Assembly (NCBI GenBank): GCA_002383285.1
Contig: DFXU01000050.1
Span: 1,540-25,835 of the forward strand
DNA from: Caryophanales bacterium UBA4100
GTDB taxonomy: Bacteria > Bacillota > Bacilli > Paenibacillales > UBA4045
Reading direction: 5' to 3'
DNA length: 24,296 nt
Part shown: piece by piece, positions 13,554 through 22,936 of the stretch
Numbering within the stretch: position 1 is the first letter of the stretch
Layout: the number at the start of each line of letters is the position of its first letter
Notes under the pieces: generated by a model
Told to the model about the DNA's origin: nothing
Seen by the model: the letters and a program-made list of their open reading frames with translations, nothing else
Databases searched by the model: none
Position numbers and translations under genes: made by a program

Positions 13554-14447
13554 GTGAGCATCCCCGCAATCGCGAAGAGAAGAGGGAGACTAGGGTACAT
13601 ATTCTTATTACCTTCCTTCATTATGTTAAGTTTGTTCTTGTTCTATCCAGTTGTGAACAGTCTAATTATGAGCTTTACAGACTGGTCGGGCTTTGAAGGG
13701 GAATTTAATTGGATCGGGTTCGATAACTATGTCCATCTTCTGAAGAACATGCCGGAATATTGGGAATCCATCTGGGTGAACTTACGATTTGCCTTTATCA
13801 GCTCTGTTGTTCAGACGATACTCGGGTTCTTACTTGCTTTCGTCGTCTACAACTTGACGAAGAAGTGGCAGAAATTTTATCAAATTGCTCTGTATGTCCC
13901 TGTTATTCTACCTGCTGCCGCTGTTGCCGTCATGTGGGTGTTCATCTACGATCCGAATTTCGGTCTGATTAACCGCTTATTATTGGCAATGGGATTAGAT
14001 GATTGGGCACTCGGATGGCTGGGTGATCCAGATACTGCACTGGGTAGCATTATCGTTACCAATACATGGCGTTATGTAGGCTTCTCCATGATCCTCTATT
14101 ATGTAGCGATGCTGAATATCTCGAGAGAAGTTCTAGAATCCTCAACCATTGACGGAGCGGGTAAGTTTCAACAGATGGTTCACTTCTTCTTACCGCTTAC
14201 ACGCGGCATTACAGAAATTAACTTCCTGCTATCAATGATTGGTGGGATGAAATCATTCGATCTATTCTATCTAATGACTGGTGGAGGGCCAGGGACGACA
14301 ACTCAGGTTGTGGGTATGCTCATCTATCGAGAAGCGTTCCAGAACTTCAAGTTCGCTAGCGCGCTTACAATGTCGGTTATTCTGTTCTTGATTATTCTCA
14401 TTCTTACGATGATCAGTCGTACCCTTCTGAAGGATAGAGAATCATGA
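13554..14447 (+). CDS. Sugar ABC transporter permease 1 (MalF/UgpA type)
   Basis: This 297-residue integral membrane protein has about six helices. The N-terminal LGYIFLLPSFIMLSLFLFYP and the segment SFTDW are typical of the MalF-type subunit. The cytoplasmic EAA loop that contacts the ATPase reads LESSTIDGAGKFQQMVHFFL. MTGGGPGTTTQVVGMLIYREAF is the characteristic late segment. The start is GTG at 13554 with GGGAGG about 10 nt upstream. It overlaps the next permease frame by 4 nt (ATGA), which indicates coupled translation. It should pair with permease 2 and SBP1 in an importer. Confidence 0.92.
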   Translation: MSIPAIAKRRGRLGYIFLLPSFIMLSLFLFYPVVNSLIMSFTDWSGFEGEFNWIGFDNYVHLLKNMPEYWESIWVNLRFAFISSVVQTILGFLLAFVVYNLTKKWQKFYQIALYVPVILPAAAVAVMWVFIYDPNFGLINRLLLAMGLDDWALGWLGDPDTALGSIIVTNTWRYVGFSMILYYVAMLNISREVLESSTIDGAGKFQQMVHFFLPLTRGITEINFLLSMIGGMKSFDLFYLMTGGGPGTTTQVVGMLIYREAFQNFKFASALTMSVILFLIILILTMISRTLLKDRES

Positions 14448-15316
14448 GAAGGCGAGAGGGGGAGCATATGATGCGGAGAATGACATGGAGAACCGCCGCC
14501 CAGGTTATGGCGAATATCAGAAATCAGATTGTTATGGTCGTGGCCGGACTATTCGTGCTATATCCGATTTACTTCATACTAATTACTTCACTGAAGTCGA
14601 ATGAGGCAGTGATGATGAAGCCATTCGCCATCACGCAGCTATTCCCAGAAAACTACACGGTTGCCTGGAAGCTAGGCAATGTGGCGGAATACTTCATGAA
14701 CAGCGTGTATGTCACCTTGATAACAATGGTGTTCCAGATCATATTCACACTCATGGCTGGGTATGCGTTCGGCAAATTAAAGCCTAGGGGAAGCGAATTC
14801 CTCTTCATGCTCTACCTAACTGCCTTATTCGTTACGGTGGAGATGACAACGGTTCCGGTCTTCATCCTATTAAAGGATATGGGATTGATCAATACAAGCT
14901 GGGGGCTTATCCTTCCTTATATTGCTTCAGGGCTGGTGCTCGGAATTTATATCGTTACGAATTTTATTAAGGGATTACCGAAGGAAGTGGATGAAGCTGC
15001 AACGGTGGATGGGGCTAGCTTTCTGGATGTTCTCTTGAAAATTGATATTCCCTTAATCGCCCCTGTCATCTCGACGGTTATGATCATTAACTTTCAGCAT
15101 GTTTGGAGCGAATTTTATTGGGCCCTTATTGCCGTTAAGGATGAATCGATCAAGACATTACCCCTCGGCTTAATTAACTTCCAATCCGAATATGGCAGCG
15201 ATTATGGTGTCTTAGCTGCGGGACTGATGATACTAACCATTCCCGTATTACTCGTTTATTTATTCGGTTCGAGATACTTTATTGAGGGAGTTTCCGTTGG
15301 CGCGGTCAAGGGATAA
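14444..15316 (+). CDS. Sugar ABC transporter permease 2 (MalG/UgpE type)
   Basis: This is a MalG-type inner-membrane subunit of up to 290 residues. Motifs are YPIYFILITSLKSN, the EAA loop EVDEAATVDGASFLDVLLKI, and the C-terminal FIEGVSVGAVKG, the hallmark end of this class. The first ATG at 14444 overlaps permease 1 by 4 nt. ATG codons at 14468 and 14471 have a better GAGGGGGAGC site, so the true start may lie there; the residues in between are charged and non-conserved-looking. It completes the first permease pair of the locus. Confidence 0.92.
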   Translation: MRRREGEHMMRRMTWRTAAQVMANIRNQIVMVVAGLFVLYPIYFILITSLKSNEAVMMKPFAITQLFPENYTVAWKLGNVAEYFMNSVYVTLITMVFQIIFTLMAGYAFGKLKPRGSEFLFMLYLTALFVTVEMTTVPVFILLKDMGLINTSWGLILPYIASGLVLGIYIVTNFIKGLPKEVDEAATVDGASFLDVLLKIDIPLIAPVISTVMIINFQHVWSEFYWALIAVKDESIKTLPLGLINFQSEYGSDYGVLAAGLMILTIPVLLVYLFGSRYFIEGVSVGAVKG

Positions 15317-15360
15317 TCGAATGAATCATATTCCCGTGTCCGTGTGGAGAGGAGATAGTG

Positions 15361-16302
15361 ATGCGCTGGTCGAAGAAACAGCAAGAGTACATGACCTTTT
15401 ATCTATTCGTATCTCCCTGGTTCATTGTGTTCTTAGGGATGACGCTCATTCCTCTGCTATGGGGACTATATTTAAGCTTTACTAATTATACGGGCTTCAA
15501 TTACGATAATCTCAAATGGGTTGGCACGTATAATTATGAGCGTGTGTTCACGGATAGCGAAGCGATGCATGCGCTTGGCAGAACGCTCATTATTACGTGT
15601 ATTAACGTTCCCCTCGGTACATTATTCGGATACTTCCTAGCGTTATTAATGAATAACAGCATGAAGGGCGTTTATGTGTATCGGACGATTATTTACTTAC
15701 CGGCTATCATCCCAGTAGTTGCTACTGGATTAATGTGGAAGGTGATCTTCAATCAGCATAGTGGATTGATTAATGGATTTCTTGGATTGTTCGGTATCCC
15801 TAAGGTCAATTGGCTTGGTTATGAGATGGCCACTACATCATTGATCATTATGCTGCTATGGGGAGCCGGAGCGGGATTAATCATTTATCTGGCAGGTCTA
15901 AAAGGGATCCCAAAGGACTTATATGAAGCGGCTTCGATCGATGGAGCTAATTCATTGTTCCGCTTCCTGCATATTACGACACCCATGATGACACCTGTGT
16001 TATTCTTTAATGTCATTATGAGTATTATCTTCTCCTTACAGATTATGGTTCAGCCTGTATTGCTCGCCCCCGAGGTTGCCGGGAATGTATCCTCTGGGCT
16101 GATGGCAACACCGCTCAGTCCAAACTATGTGTATCTGGTTCATTCACTGCAGCAAATTTTTGTATACCAACGATTCTCATATGGTTTAGCCTTATTGTGG
16201 GTCCTATTCGTCATTATATTAGTATTAACGCTGCTTGTATTCCGATCGAGTAAGTATTGGGTGCACTATGAGGTAGAGCAGAAGGGGGGAGAACGTGGCT
16301 AA
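15361..16302 (+). CDS. Sugar ABC transporter permease 3 (MalF/UgpA type)
   Basis: About 313 residues. The ATG at 15361 follows GAGAGGAG at 6 nt; a GTG one codon earlier is less well spaced. The N-terminus FYLFVSPWFIVFLGMTLIP and SFTNYTGF mark the MalF-type. YRTIIYLPAIIPVVATGLMWKVIF is a family helix and the EAA loop is DLYEAASIDGANSLFRFLHI. The late segment differs from permease 1: the usual TGGGP region is replaced by LLAPEVAGNVSSGLMATPLSPNY, so the two MalF-type subunits are not recent duplicates. It lies 44 nt after permease 2. Confidence 0.92.
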   Translation: MRWSKKQQEYMTFYLFVSPWFIVFLGMTLIPLLWGLYLSFTNYTGFNYDNLKWVGTYNYERVFTDSEAMHALGRTLIITCINVPLGTLFGYFLALLMNNSMKGVYVYRTIIYLPAIIPVVATGLMWKVIFNQHSGLINGFLGLFGIPKVNWLGYEMATTSLIIMLLWGAGAGLIIYLAGLKGIPKDLYEAASIDGANSLFRFLHITTPMMTPVLFFNVIMSIIFSLQIMVQPVLLAPEVAGNVSSGLMATPLSPNYVYLVHSLQQIFVYQRFSYGLALLWVLFVIILVLTLLVFRSSKYWVHYEVEQKGGERG

Positions 16303-17134
16303 ATCGATTGCATTCCGCGGTATATGGCGTATTGCAGCATATGCTTGGGTGTGGTTGTGCTGTCTGGTATTTGCCGTTCCCGCGATCTGGTCGTTCAGCA
16401 ACTCACTGCGCAAGCTTGATTCCATACCTAAGCTATTTCATTCGGATTTCTCATGGGTGAATTATCATTATGCAGTTACGCTCATTGAGTTCTGGCGTTA
16501 TCTCAGTAATTCCATGGTGATTGCCGTCATTAGTGTTACGATCGGGGTTTTCATGAGCGGGGTTGTAGGCTTTGCCTTTGCCCGGCTTTATGCGCCAGGG
16601 AAGTCCATCTTATTCATGATGATCCTATCCACAATGATGCTTCCTGGGATTGTAATCGAGGTTCCGACTTATATTCTATTCTCAAGGGTTGGACTCATTA
16701 ATACATTCTGGCCCTGGGTTTTCTGGGCGCTTGGTGGAACCCCCTTTGTGATCTTCCTGTTTCGACAGTTCTTCTCAACGATCCCGAGGGAATTGGAGGA
16801 TGCGGCCCGGATTGATGGTTGTTCCACATTACGAATTTTCTGGAGCATGTTTATTCCACTGTCTATACCCGTCACGGTTACTGCAATCATATTGAAGTTT
16901 CAATGGGCATGGGGAGATTATATGAGGCCATTCATGTTCCTGAACGATGAGCTGTACCCGCTGGCTATTGCCTTGATTAACAAAAGCTACACGTTTCCAT
17001 CCAATCCGTATGAACTGCTCGATCCCGTAGTGAGCGCAGCTTCACTGCTGTTCTCGCTCCCGGTGCTTATCCTTTTTTTCGTTGGTCAGCGATTTATGCT
17101 GGAGGGTATTGTATCCTCCGGAATTAAAGGTTGA
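16295..17134 (+). CDS. Sugar ABC transporter permease 4 (MalG/UgpE type)
   Basis: This 279-residue MalG-type subunit has LVFAVPAIWSFSNSLRK at the N-terminus, the EAA loop ELEDAARIDGCSTLRIFWSM, WAWGDYMRPFMFLND, and the typical end FMLEGIVSSGIKG. The GTG start at 16295 lies inside the end of permease 3 (8-nt overlap) with GGGGGGAGAAC upstream, so the two are translationally coupled. Together with permease 3 and the following SBP2 it forms the second importer of the locus. Confidence 0.92.
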   Translation: MAKSIAFRGIWRIAAYAWVWLCCLVFAVPAIWSFSNSLRKLDSIPKLFHSDFSWVNYHYAVTLIEFWRYLSNSMVIAVISVTIGVFMSGVVGFAFARLYAPGKSILFMMILSTMMLPGIVIEVPTYILFSRVGLINTFWPWVFWALGGTPFVIFLFRQFFSTIPRELEDAARIDGCSTLRIFWSMFIPLSIPVTVTAIILKFQWAWGDYMRPFMFLNDELYPLAIALINKSYTFPSNPYELLDPVVSAASLLFSLPVLILFFVGQRFMLEGIVSSGIKG

Positions 17135-17172
17135 CTTAGTGATGTATAATTCAGATTAGAGGAGGCTATCCA

Positions 17173-18549
17173 TTGAAGCACAAATGGTATTTCGTCATCA
17201 TCTCACAATTGATTGTGTTTAGTATGATCATAGCAGGCTGTAGCTCCGGGAATAACAACATCGCGAGCAGTGACAAGAAAGATTCAGCGAATAAAGAACC
17301 GGTTACAATCGATCTTGCCTTTAACGTGCCTAATGAAATAACAAAGGAAGAAATTGCAGAATTCGAGAAGGATAATCCAGATATCAAGATTAATGCCTTC
17401 GATGGACAGGATTACAATAAGCTAATGGCGATGATTGCTGCTGATAATGCACCTGATATTATGCGGGTTTCCGGTGCATTCGACCTCGTGTCGTTCGCGA
17501 CGAAGGGAATTGCCATGAATCTCGATCCTTATATGGAGAAAAGCAAGGTGTTCGATAAAGAGGACTTTACACCTATTGTAGATCTGTTCCGTTATGACGG
17601 TAAGGAGCAAGGCAAAGGGCCGCTCTATGGCTTCGTTAAGGATTGGTCACAGGATTTCACGCTATGGTATAACAAGAAGCTATTCGATGAGGCTAACATT
17701 CCGTATCTTAGCGCTACTGAGCCCGTTACCTGGGAACAATTGCTTGAAATTAGTAAAAAGCTGACGAAGGTTGAGAATGGCGAGATTACCCAATTTGGAT
17801 TCATGCCATCAAGGGGTGCGCAGATGTCACAGAACCTGCTTCTGCTCCAGCTTGCGCAGCTTGGTAAATCGCCGTTCACTGCGGATTTCGGCAAAGCTGA
17901 TCTGACGACACCTGAAGCCAAGCGGATTATGGCTTATTGGAAGGATGTTGTTGATGCGAATGTGGGCAGCAATGCGGTAAATCAGGCACCAGGCAAAGCC
18001 TACTCCGTCTGGTTTGACGATAAAGCAGCAATCATAATGGGCGGCAACTGGTTCGCGGGACGTATCCGAGCGACGGAGTCCGCGAAGGATCGTATTCAAG
18101 ATTACGGCTATGCACCGGCTCCGGTATTCGAGGAGGGAACTCGGATATCACCAACCGGATTTGCGGTTGGTGGTGTGATCTCCCGAACAACGGAGCATCC
18201 TGAAGAGGCCTGGCGCGTATTTGAATGGTTCTTCGCAGGTAAACCAGCCGATACTCGGGCTAAGATGGGTGTTGGGCTGCCTGGCTTCAAGTCCAAGATG
18301 CCATTGCTGCAGCAAGAGACGGAATGGGATAAGGAGATATTCAAGTATCAATCGGATGAGATGGAGTACGCCAGCAATTATCTACCCTTCAACCCCTACC
18401 TTACGGGGTCGGCGATGGATGGACTTATCGATAAGCTCTTCGTACCTGTTTACTTCGGTAAGAGTACAATCGATGAAGCAGCAGTGCAGCTAACCGAGGA
18501 GCTTAACGTGCTTATTGAAGAAGGGAAGCAGATTGCCGGTGTTGAATAG
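17173..18549 (+). CDS. ABC transporter sugar-binding lipoprotein, SBP2 (family 1)
   Basis: This is a 458-residue lipoprotein with lipidated Cys23 (signal helix ending IAGC) and the short linker SSGNNNIASSDKKDS. The family 1 plan is visible: VTIDLAFNVPNE, then FEKDNPDIKINAFDGQDYNKLMAMI, ADNAPDIMRVS, YGFVKDWSQDFTLWYNKKLFDEANIPY, and AAIIMGGNWFAGRI. It is clearly different in sequence from SBP1, so it likely binds another sugar or another chain length. The start is TTG at 17173 with GAGGAGG just upstream; no ATG is nearby. It lies directly behind permeases 3 and 4, an order reversed from the first importer, where the binding protein comes first. Confidence 0.93.
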   Translation: MKHKWYFVIISQLIVFSMIIAGCSSGNNNIASSDKKDSANKEPVTIDLAFNVPNEITKEEIAEFEKDNPDIKINAFDGQDYNKLMAMIAADNAPDIMRVSGAFDLVSFATKGIAMNLDPYMEKSKVFDKEDFTPIVDLFRYDGKEQGKGPLYGFVKDWSQDFTLWYNKKLFDEANIPYLSATEPVTWEQLLEISKKLTKVENGEITQFGFMPSRGAQMSQNLLLLQLAQLGKSPFTADFGKADLTTPEAKRIMAYWKDVVDANVGSNAVNQAPGKAYSVWFDDKAAIIMGGNWFAGRIRATESAKDRIQDYGYAPAPVFEEGTRISPTGFAVGGVISRTTEHPEEAWRVFEWFFAGKPADTRAKMGVGLPGFKSKMPLLQQETEWDKEIFKYQSDEMEYASNYLPFNPYLTGSAMDGLIDKLFVPVYFGKSTIDEAAVQLTEELNVLIEEGKQIAGVE

Positions 18550-18566
18550 ATAGTAGATAAGCAAGC

Positions 18567-18589
18567 AGCGGCCCCGGAATGGGGTCGCT
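18567..18589 (+). other. Hairpin between SBP2 and the response regulator gene
   Basis: AGCGGCCCC (18567-18575) and GGGGTCGCT (18581-18589) form a 9-bp stem with one G-U pair and a 5-nt loop, 18 nt after the SBP2 stop. The following bases are only weakly T-rich, so it may be a leaky terminator or a message-stabilising hairpin that lowers expression of the regulator genes relative to the transporter. Confidence 0.55.
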
Positions 18590-18633
18590 TCTGTTGCAAT
18601 TAGCGTACCTGCAGATGATAGGAGGGGAAGATC

Positions 18634-19986
18634 ATGTATAAGCTGTTAATCGTCGATGATGAGACGGAAATTCGTAGAGGCCTGCGTCATCTGGACTGGG
18701 CTTCTGTTCATGTGGAGCCGGTGGCTGAATGTGAGCACGGGCTGGAAGCTTGTCAATGGATGGCGGAGCATGACGTTGATCTTGTACTCACGGATATTCG
18801 GATGCCAATCATGGATGGTATTGAATTAGCAGCGTATGTAGCCCGACATCATCCATTCGTCAAGACATTGGTGCTATCGGGCTACAATGACTTTGAATTG
18901 GCTCGAGCGAGTATGAGGAATGGGATATTCGATTATTTGCTCAAGCCTATAGACCCATCAGAAGTGCTGGCTGTATTCAAGCAAGCGATACAGGCATTGC
19001 ATAGAGAGAGACAGCAGCGAGAGAAGCAGCACGCCTTAGAGCGTAAAGTACGTAATTCAACAAAGCTGCTTGGTCAAGAATTTCTGCGCAGGCTGCTCAA
19101 CCAGAGTATGGAGCAGGATGAGCTTGAGGAAAGCTGCGCTACCGCTGAGATGCTGCTTGAAGATAAACAGTGTACAGTGTGCGTTATCCAATTGGACCTG
19201 CAGGAAGCATGGGAGCAAGCTTATCCCGATAAGGATCGAAGATTGATCATGTTTGCTTTCGACAATGCCCTGTCTGAGCTATGGGATGGTGCTGGCAAAG
19301 GTTATCATTGGCTTGATTCGTCTGGTGGGACTGTATGTTTAATTGCTATTCGTGATCGGAGCATGGAAACCAACACGGAAGAAGCTCCAATGGACGTGGA
19401 AGCCGAGATGGTGTTGTTAAAGCAGCACTTAAAGCGGTTCCGGGGGCTTATCCGCACAACATTGTCGATCGGGATTGGTACAGAATATGAAGCTAAGCTG
19501 CTCAATCGATCTTACAAGGAAGCTCTTGCCTCGATGAAGGGAAGGGCTCGTGAAGCAATCACAAGCTATGATCATCGCATAAGCTCGATTGAGGCGGATG
19601 AGTCGGGAGGACCTGGAGAAGGCAATCAGATGGATTCTACAATAAGCTCATCAAAGTCACAGGAGGTGTCTGGGCATTATTTGGTTGAGGCTGCCAAGGC
19701 CTATGTAGATAGCCACTTTGAGGGTACGTTAACTCTGCAAGAAGTAGCGCAGCATGTTCATATCAATGCTTCTTATCTTAGTCACTTGTTCAAGGAAGTG
19801 ACCGGATCTAACTTTGTTCATTATTTAACATGGTGCAGAATTAATAAGGCGAAGCAACTGCTTCACGACCCTCAATACAAAATTTACGAAATCAGTCAGA
19901 TGGTCGGATACGAGAATCCACGCTACTTTGCAGAGATATTCAAGAAATACACAGGTAGTAAACCATTTGAATACCGGAGCTCATAG
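18634..19986 (+). CDS. YesN-type response regulator with AraC-family DNA-binding domain
   Basis: This 450-residue cytoplasmic transcription factor has a receiver domain with Asp8-Asp9, the phosphoacceptor Asp54 (LTDIRMPIMDG), Ser82 and Lys104 (DYLLKPID). A middle region (about 120-345) has no strong motif, and a C-terminal AraC double helix-turn-helix (about 345-450) includes TLQEVAQHVHINASYLSHLFKEVTGSNF and ISQMVGYENPRYFAEIFKKYTG. This is the standard YesN plan, although the middle region carries a low-complexity Ser/Gly stretch. It is followed by its cognate kinase after 42 nt and preceded by two sugar importers, so it most likely activates the locus when a sugar is sensed. AGGAGGGG lies before the ATG. 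Confidence 0.94.
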   Translation: MYKLLIVDDETEIRRGLRHLDWASVHVEPVAECEHGLEACQWMAEHDVDLVLTDIRMPIMDGIELAAYVARHHPFVKTLVLSGYNDFELARASMRNGIFDYLLKPIDPSEVLAVFKQAIQALHRERQQREKQHALERKVRNSTKLLGQEFLRRLLNQSMEQDELEESCATAEMLLEDKQCTVCVIQLDLQEAWEQAYPDKDRRLIMFAFDNALSELWDGAGKGYHWLDSSGGTVCLIAIRDRSMETNTEEAPMDVEAEMVLLKQHLKRFRGLIRTTLSIGIGTEYEAKLLNRSYKEALASMKGRAREAITSYDHRISSIEADESGGPGEGNQMDSTISSSKSQEVSGHYLVEAAKAYVDSHFEGTLTLQEVAQHVHINASYLSHLFKEVTGSNFVHYLTWCRINKAKQLLHDPQYKIYEISQMVGYENPRYFAEIFKKYTGSKPFEYRSS

Positions 19987-20028
19987 TGAGTGATTCACAT
20001 TGAGGTATAAGGGAAGGAGGGGTTTTCG

Positions 20029-22929
20029 ATGCGTGCAGGTAATTATAGCTGGAGTAAGAACAGCTACCGCTTTAAGCTGTTCATCATTGCTGCATTACTG
20101 GCCTTCTGCGGACAGCTGATGGTAAGTCTAATTACAACCATTAATGTTCGGGATTCCTCTCTGACGCTTCAATCGGATTCGAATCAACAGCTCTTCAGGC
20201 AATATGGCTTAAGCGTCACCTCCTACTTCAAAGAAATCAATTCCTTAGCAAATTATCTCAGAGGTAACGAAATTACGAATTTCTCCCGTTATTATTGGGA
20301 TTTGCGAAATCCCGATAAAGCTAAGCAGAGTCGATCGGAGCTAGATCAGCTCATCGAGCGCTTAAATCTAACAGAGGTGCAGGTTGAAGCCATTCATATA
20401 CTAGGTAACAATATGAATCAGGCGACAATGGCCAAATCGATAGACGGTAAGAATTTCCCCATATCTGAGAATTTAGCTGTAGATAATTTCGAAGCTATGG
20501 GCATTATGGGATCGTTAACGCGAGGCGACGGGTTCCCTGTTTATTACGGACAAGGCGAATGGAGTGGAATCTTAGAGAAGCTCAGACCGGACAAGCTTAG
20601 ATATGCAGAGGATAGCGGCGCAGAGTCCTTCCTCCTTGCACTTGAAGAGCGGATCGTCATTACCAGTTATACAGAAGGTGTTATGGTATTAATCGTGCTG
20701 CAGCCAGATATCTTCAGCCATCTATTAAGTGCTACCCAACCAGATTCAGAGGGCATCATGATCGTAGATAACCGTGGGAGTCTCGTATGGCCTCATCGCA
20801 CTTCACCAAGTATGTCCCTCCCTGAATTGTCTTCGATTGTCCAGAGCTTAGAGGGCGAGGGAACCTTGGAGGTTAATGGATACGACCTTCGATATCAGAC
20901 CTTGGCTCCATACGGTTTTGTATCTCTTCAATATCTTCCGGGTCAAGCCTGGAGTCAGGAGCTCCGCAGCTTCATGATAAGAATGGCCGCATTGTCTGTA
21001 TCGGCCTTGGTCGTATCTCTGATAACAGCGTGGTGGATTACTGGACGCATATGTGGTCCGCTTAGCGGTTTGGCATTATTATTAGAGAGGAAAGGACAGA
21101 GCCTGCCGATACGACCCATTCCCAGCCATCTACCGCAAAGAACGTTTCTTCGTACAATTCCACTGAGGAAGAAGCTTTATTTGCTATATCTATTGTCTGT
21201 TATTGCTCCCGTGCTTGTTGTAGGAATTCTTAGCTCCGGAATGACCTATTCCTTTACCAAGCATCTCTTATATGAATCCATGGACGAATGGACAACACGT
21301 CTAGTGCATGAGATTAATCGGAAGCAATCGTCCTATGAGACGCTTACTAGTCGCCTTACTGCCAATGGGGAAATTACCGAATTTGTTAAGGACCAGCAGC
21401 TTCTATCAGAGGAAGACAAGAAGACGCTTGAGTCAATGTTCATACAACAAACAGAAGGAATAGGGGATATTGCATATTTTGTACTTCGAGGCAATACGGG
21501 CTCCGCGCTTTACGCCTCCATCTATCCGAATAATCTGGAGCTGTTCACGATGTCGAATGTCGATCTGGAGTCTAAGTTTCGTGAGGCGGATGGGGATACG
21601 ATCTGGCTTGAAGGTCAGAGGGATGTATTCAATCAGTATAATCTAACGATTATGAAACGACTTGTACAACCAGGGAACAGCCGTGTTGGTCAAGAGCGAC
21701 ATATCGGGTATATGCAGATTGTTCTCAAGCTGACAGCGCTATATCCCACAGCTCAGAAGGTCGAGTCGGAATATTCTATAGTCAACATTGGTGGTCAATT
21801 TGTAGCGGGTAGCTCCTATGATGAAACCTCCTTGGAGGCGGCCAATAAGGCTGTAGTTAGTGGCTCATCCTTACTAGCGGAGGCGAGAATTCCGTTCGAA
21901 ACGAGTATGGATGGGCGAAACTATCTGCTAGCGACACGATATGTGCCGGACAAGCAATGGACTGTTGTCACCTATCAGCCTACGTTGGAAATTGTGCAGA
22001 AGAGCAGATCGTTACTGGAAAGAAATCTAGGTATCACCTTGCTTGCCTCCTTAGTGGTTCTCGTCATAACACTAGTGGTATCTCGCCTTCTAGTTAGACC
22101 AATTGAACAATTGATAGCAGAGATGGAACGAGTAGGGACAGGAGCTATGGACAGCACGATCGAATACAGCGGCTCTGACGAGATTGGAGAGCTCTTCAGA
22201 AGCTTTAATACGATGACTCGAAAAATTAATGAATTGCTTAAGGAGAATGTAGATAGCAAAGTAAGGGAGTATGAGCTCGATAGGCTGAAGACGCAAGCAG
22301 AGCTTGGGATGCTGCAGCAGCAGATTAATCCCCACTTTCTGTACAATACCCTTGAAGCTGTCAATATGCGATCGCTGCAGCACGGGGCAGAGGATGTGTC
22401 GAAGATGGTTACAGCCCTAGCTAGGTTGTTCCGATATGTTATAAGTGCTGCAACCGATGTTGTGAAGCTATCGCAAGAGCTGGAGCATACGAGTAACTAC
22501 GTAACGATCCAGGAGCTTAGGTTCAAGAACAAATTTATTGTCAACTGGAGCATTGATCCAGAAACCAAGGACTCGCTAATTTTAAAGCTTGTCCTACAGC
22601 CCCTTGTGGAGAATGCGATTAATCACGGACTCGCAGAATATGTGACGGGTGGAGTTGTGGATATCTCAACCCGAATATCTGGTGACTTTGTCGTCATCGA
22701 GGTGTGTGATAATGGGATTGGTATGGAGGAGGAGGAGCTGAAATCGATTCTTACTCATCTACGTGAACCGTTATCCGCATCGGGCTCAATCCCAGAGAAG
22801 GGTGGAACCGCAGTTGGATTACGCAATGTGTACTGGCGGTTGATATTCCACTACGGCGAGCTGGCGGATATGACCATTACCAGCATCCCTATGGAGAGAA
22901 CCTGTGTACAGATCAGGTTTCCGAGATAG
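20029..22929 (+). CDS. YesM-type sensor histidine kinase with two tandem extracellular sensor regions
   Basis: 966 residues, against roughly 580-620 for typical YesM kinases. Four membrane helices are visible (about residues 15-38, 319-340, 383-407 and 667-690). This gives two large extracellular regions (39-318 and 408-666) joined by a short cytoplasmic piece that begins like a HAMP domain. After the last helix come a HAMP domain, the family histidine-phosphoacceptor block QQQINPHFLYNTLEAVNMRS with His769, and the ATP-binding domain (LVENAINHGLAE with Asn862, DNGIGM, GTAVGLRNVYWRL). The catalytic residues are intact. The ATG follows GGAGGGG. It presumably senses a glycan or binding-protein complex outside the cell and phosphorylates Asp54 of the upstream regulator. 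No frameshift is seen, so the double sensor appears genuine. Confidence 0.93.
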   Translation: MRAGNYSWSKNSYRFKLFIIAALLAFCGQLMVSLITTINVRDSSLTLQSDSNQQLFRQYGLSVTSYFKEINSLANYLRGNEITNFSRYYWDLRNPDKAKQSRSELDQLIERLNLTEVQVEAIHILGNNMNQATMAKSIDGKNFPISENLAVDNFEAMGIMGSLTRGDGFPVYYGQGEWSGILEKLRPDKLRYAEDSGAESFLLALEERIVITSYTEGVMVLIVLQPDIFSHLLSATQPDSEGIMIVDNRGSLVWPHRTSPSMSLPELSSIVQSLEGEGTLEVNGYDLRYQTLAPYGFVSLQYLPGQAWSQELRSFMIRMAALSVSALVVSLITAWWITGRICGPLSGLALLLERKGQSLPIRPIPSHLPQRTFLRTIPLRKKLYLLYLLSVIAPVLVVGILSSGMTYSFTKHLLYESMDEWTTRLVHEINRKQSSYETLTSRLTANGEITEFVKDQQLLSEEDKKTLESMFIQQTEGIGDIAYFVLRGNTGSALYASIYPNNLELFTMSNVDLESKFREADGDTIWLEGQRDVFNQYNLTIMKRLVQPGNSRVGQERHIGYMQIVLKLTALYPTAQKVESEYSIVNIGGQFVAGSSYDETSLEAANKAVVSGSSLLAEARIPFETSMDGRNYLLATRYVPDKQWTVVTYQPTLEIVQKSRSLLERNLGITLLASLVVLVITLVVSRLLVRPIEQLIAEMERVGTGAMDSTIEYSGSDEIGELFRSFNTMTRKINELLKENVDSKVREYELDRLKTQAELGMLQQQINPHFLYNTLEAVNMRSLQHGAEDVSKMVTALARLFRYVISAATDVVKLSQELEHTSNYVTIQELRFKNKFIVNWSIDPETKDSLILKLVLQPLVENAINHGLAEYVTGGVVDISTRISGDFVVIEVCDNGIGMEEEELKSILTHLREPLSASGSIPEKGGTAVGLRNVYWRLIFHYGELADMTITSIPMERTCVQIRFPR

Positions 22930-22936
22930 TTACCAT

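Noticed and set aside
17709..17716. Further copy of the TAGCGCTA repeat (also at 24056-24063)
   Set aside because: Only the 8-bp palindrome matches, inside coding sequence in normal frame; the flanking repeat elements are missing, so it is likely chance.
21975..22364. A 129-codon minus-strand frame inside the kinase gene
   Set aside because: It is an antisense shadow of the HAMP and histidine region, with low-complexity Ser-rich composition and no ribosome binding site.
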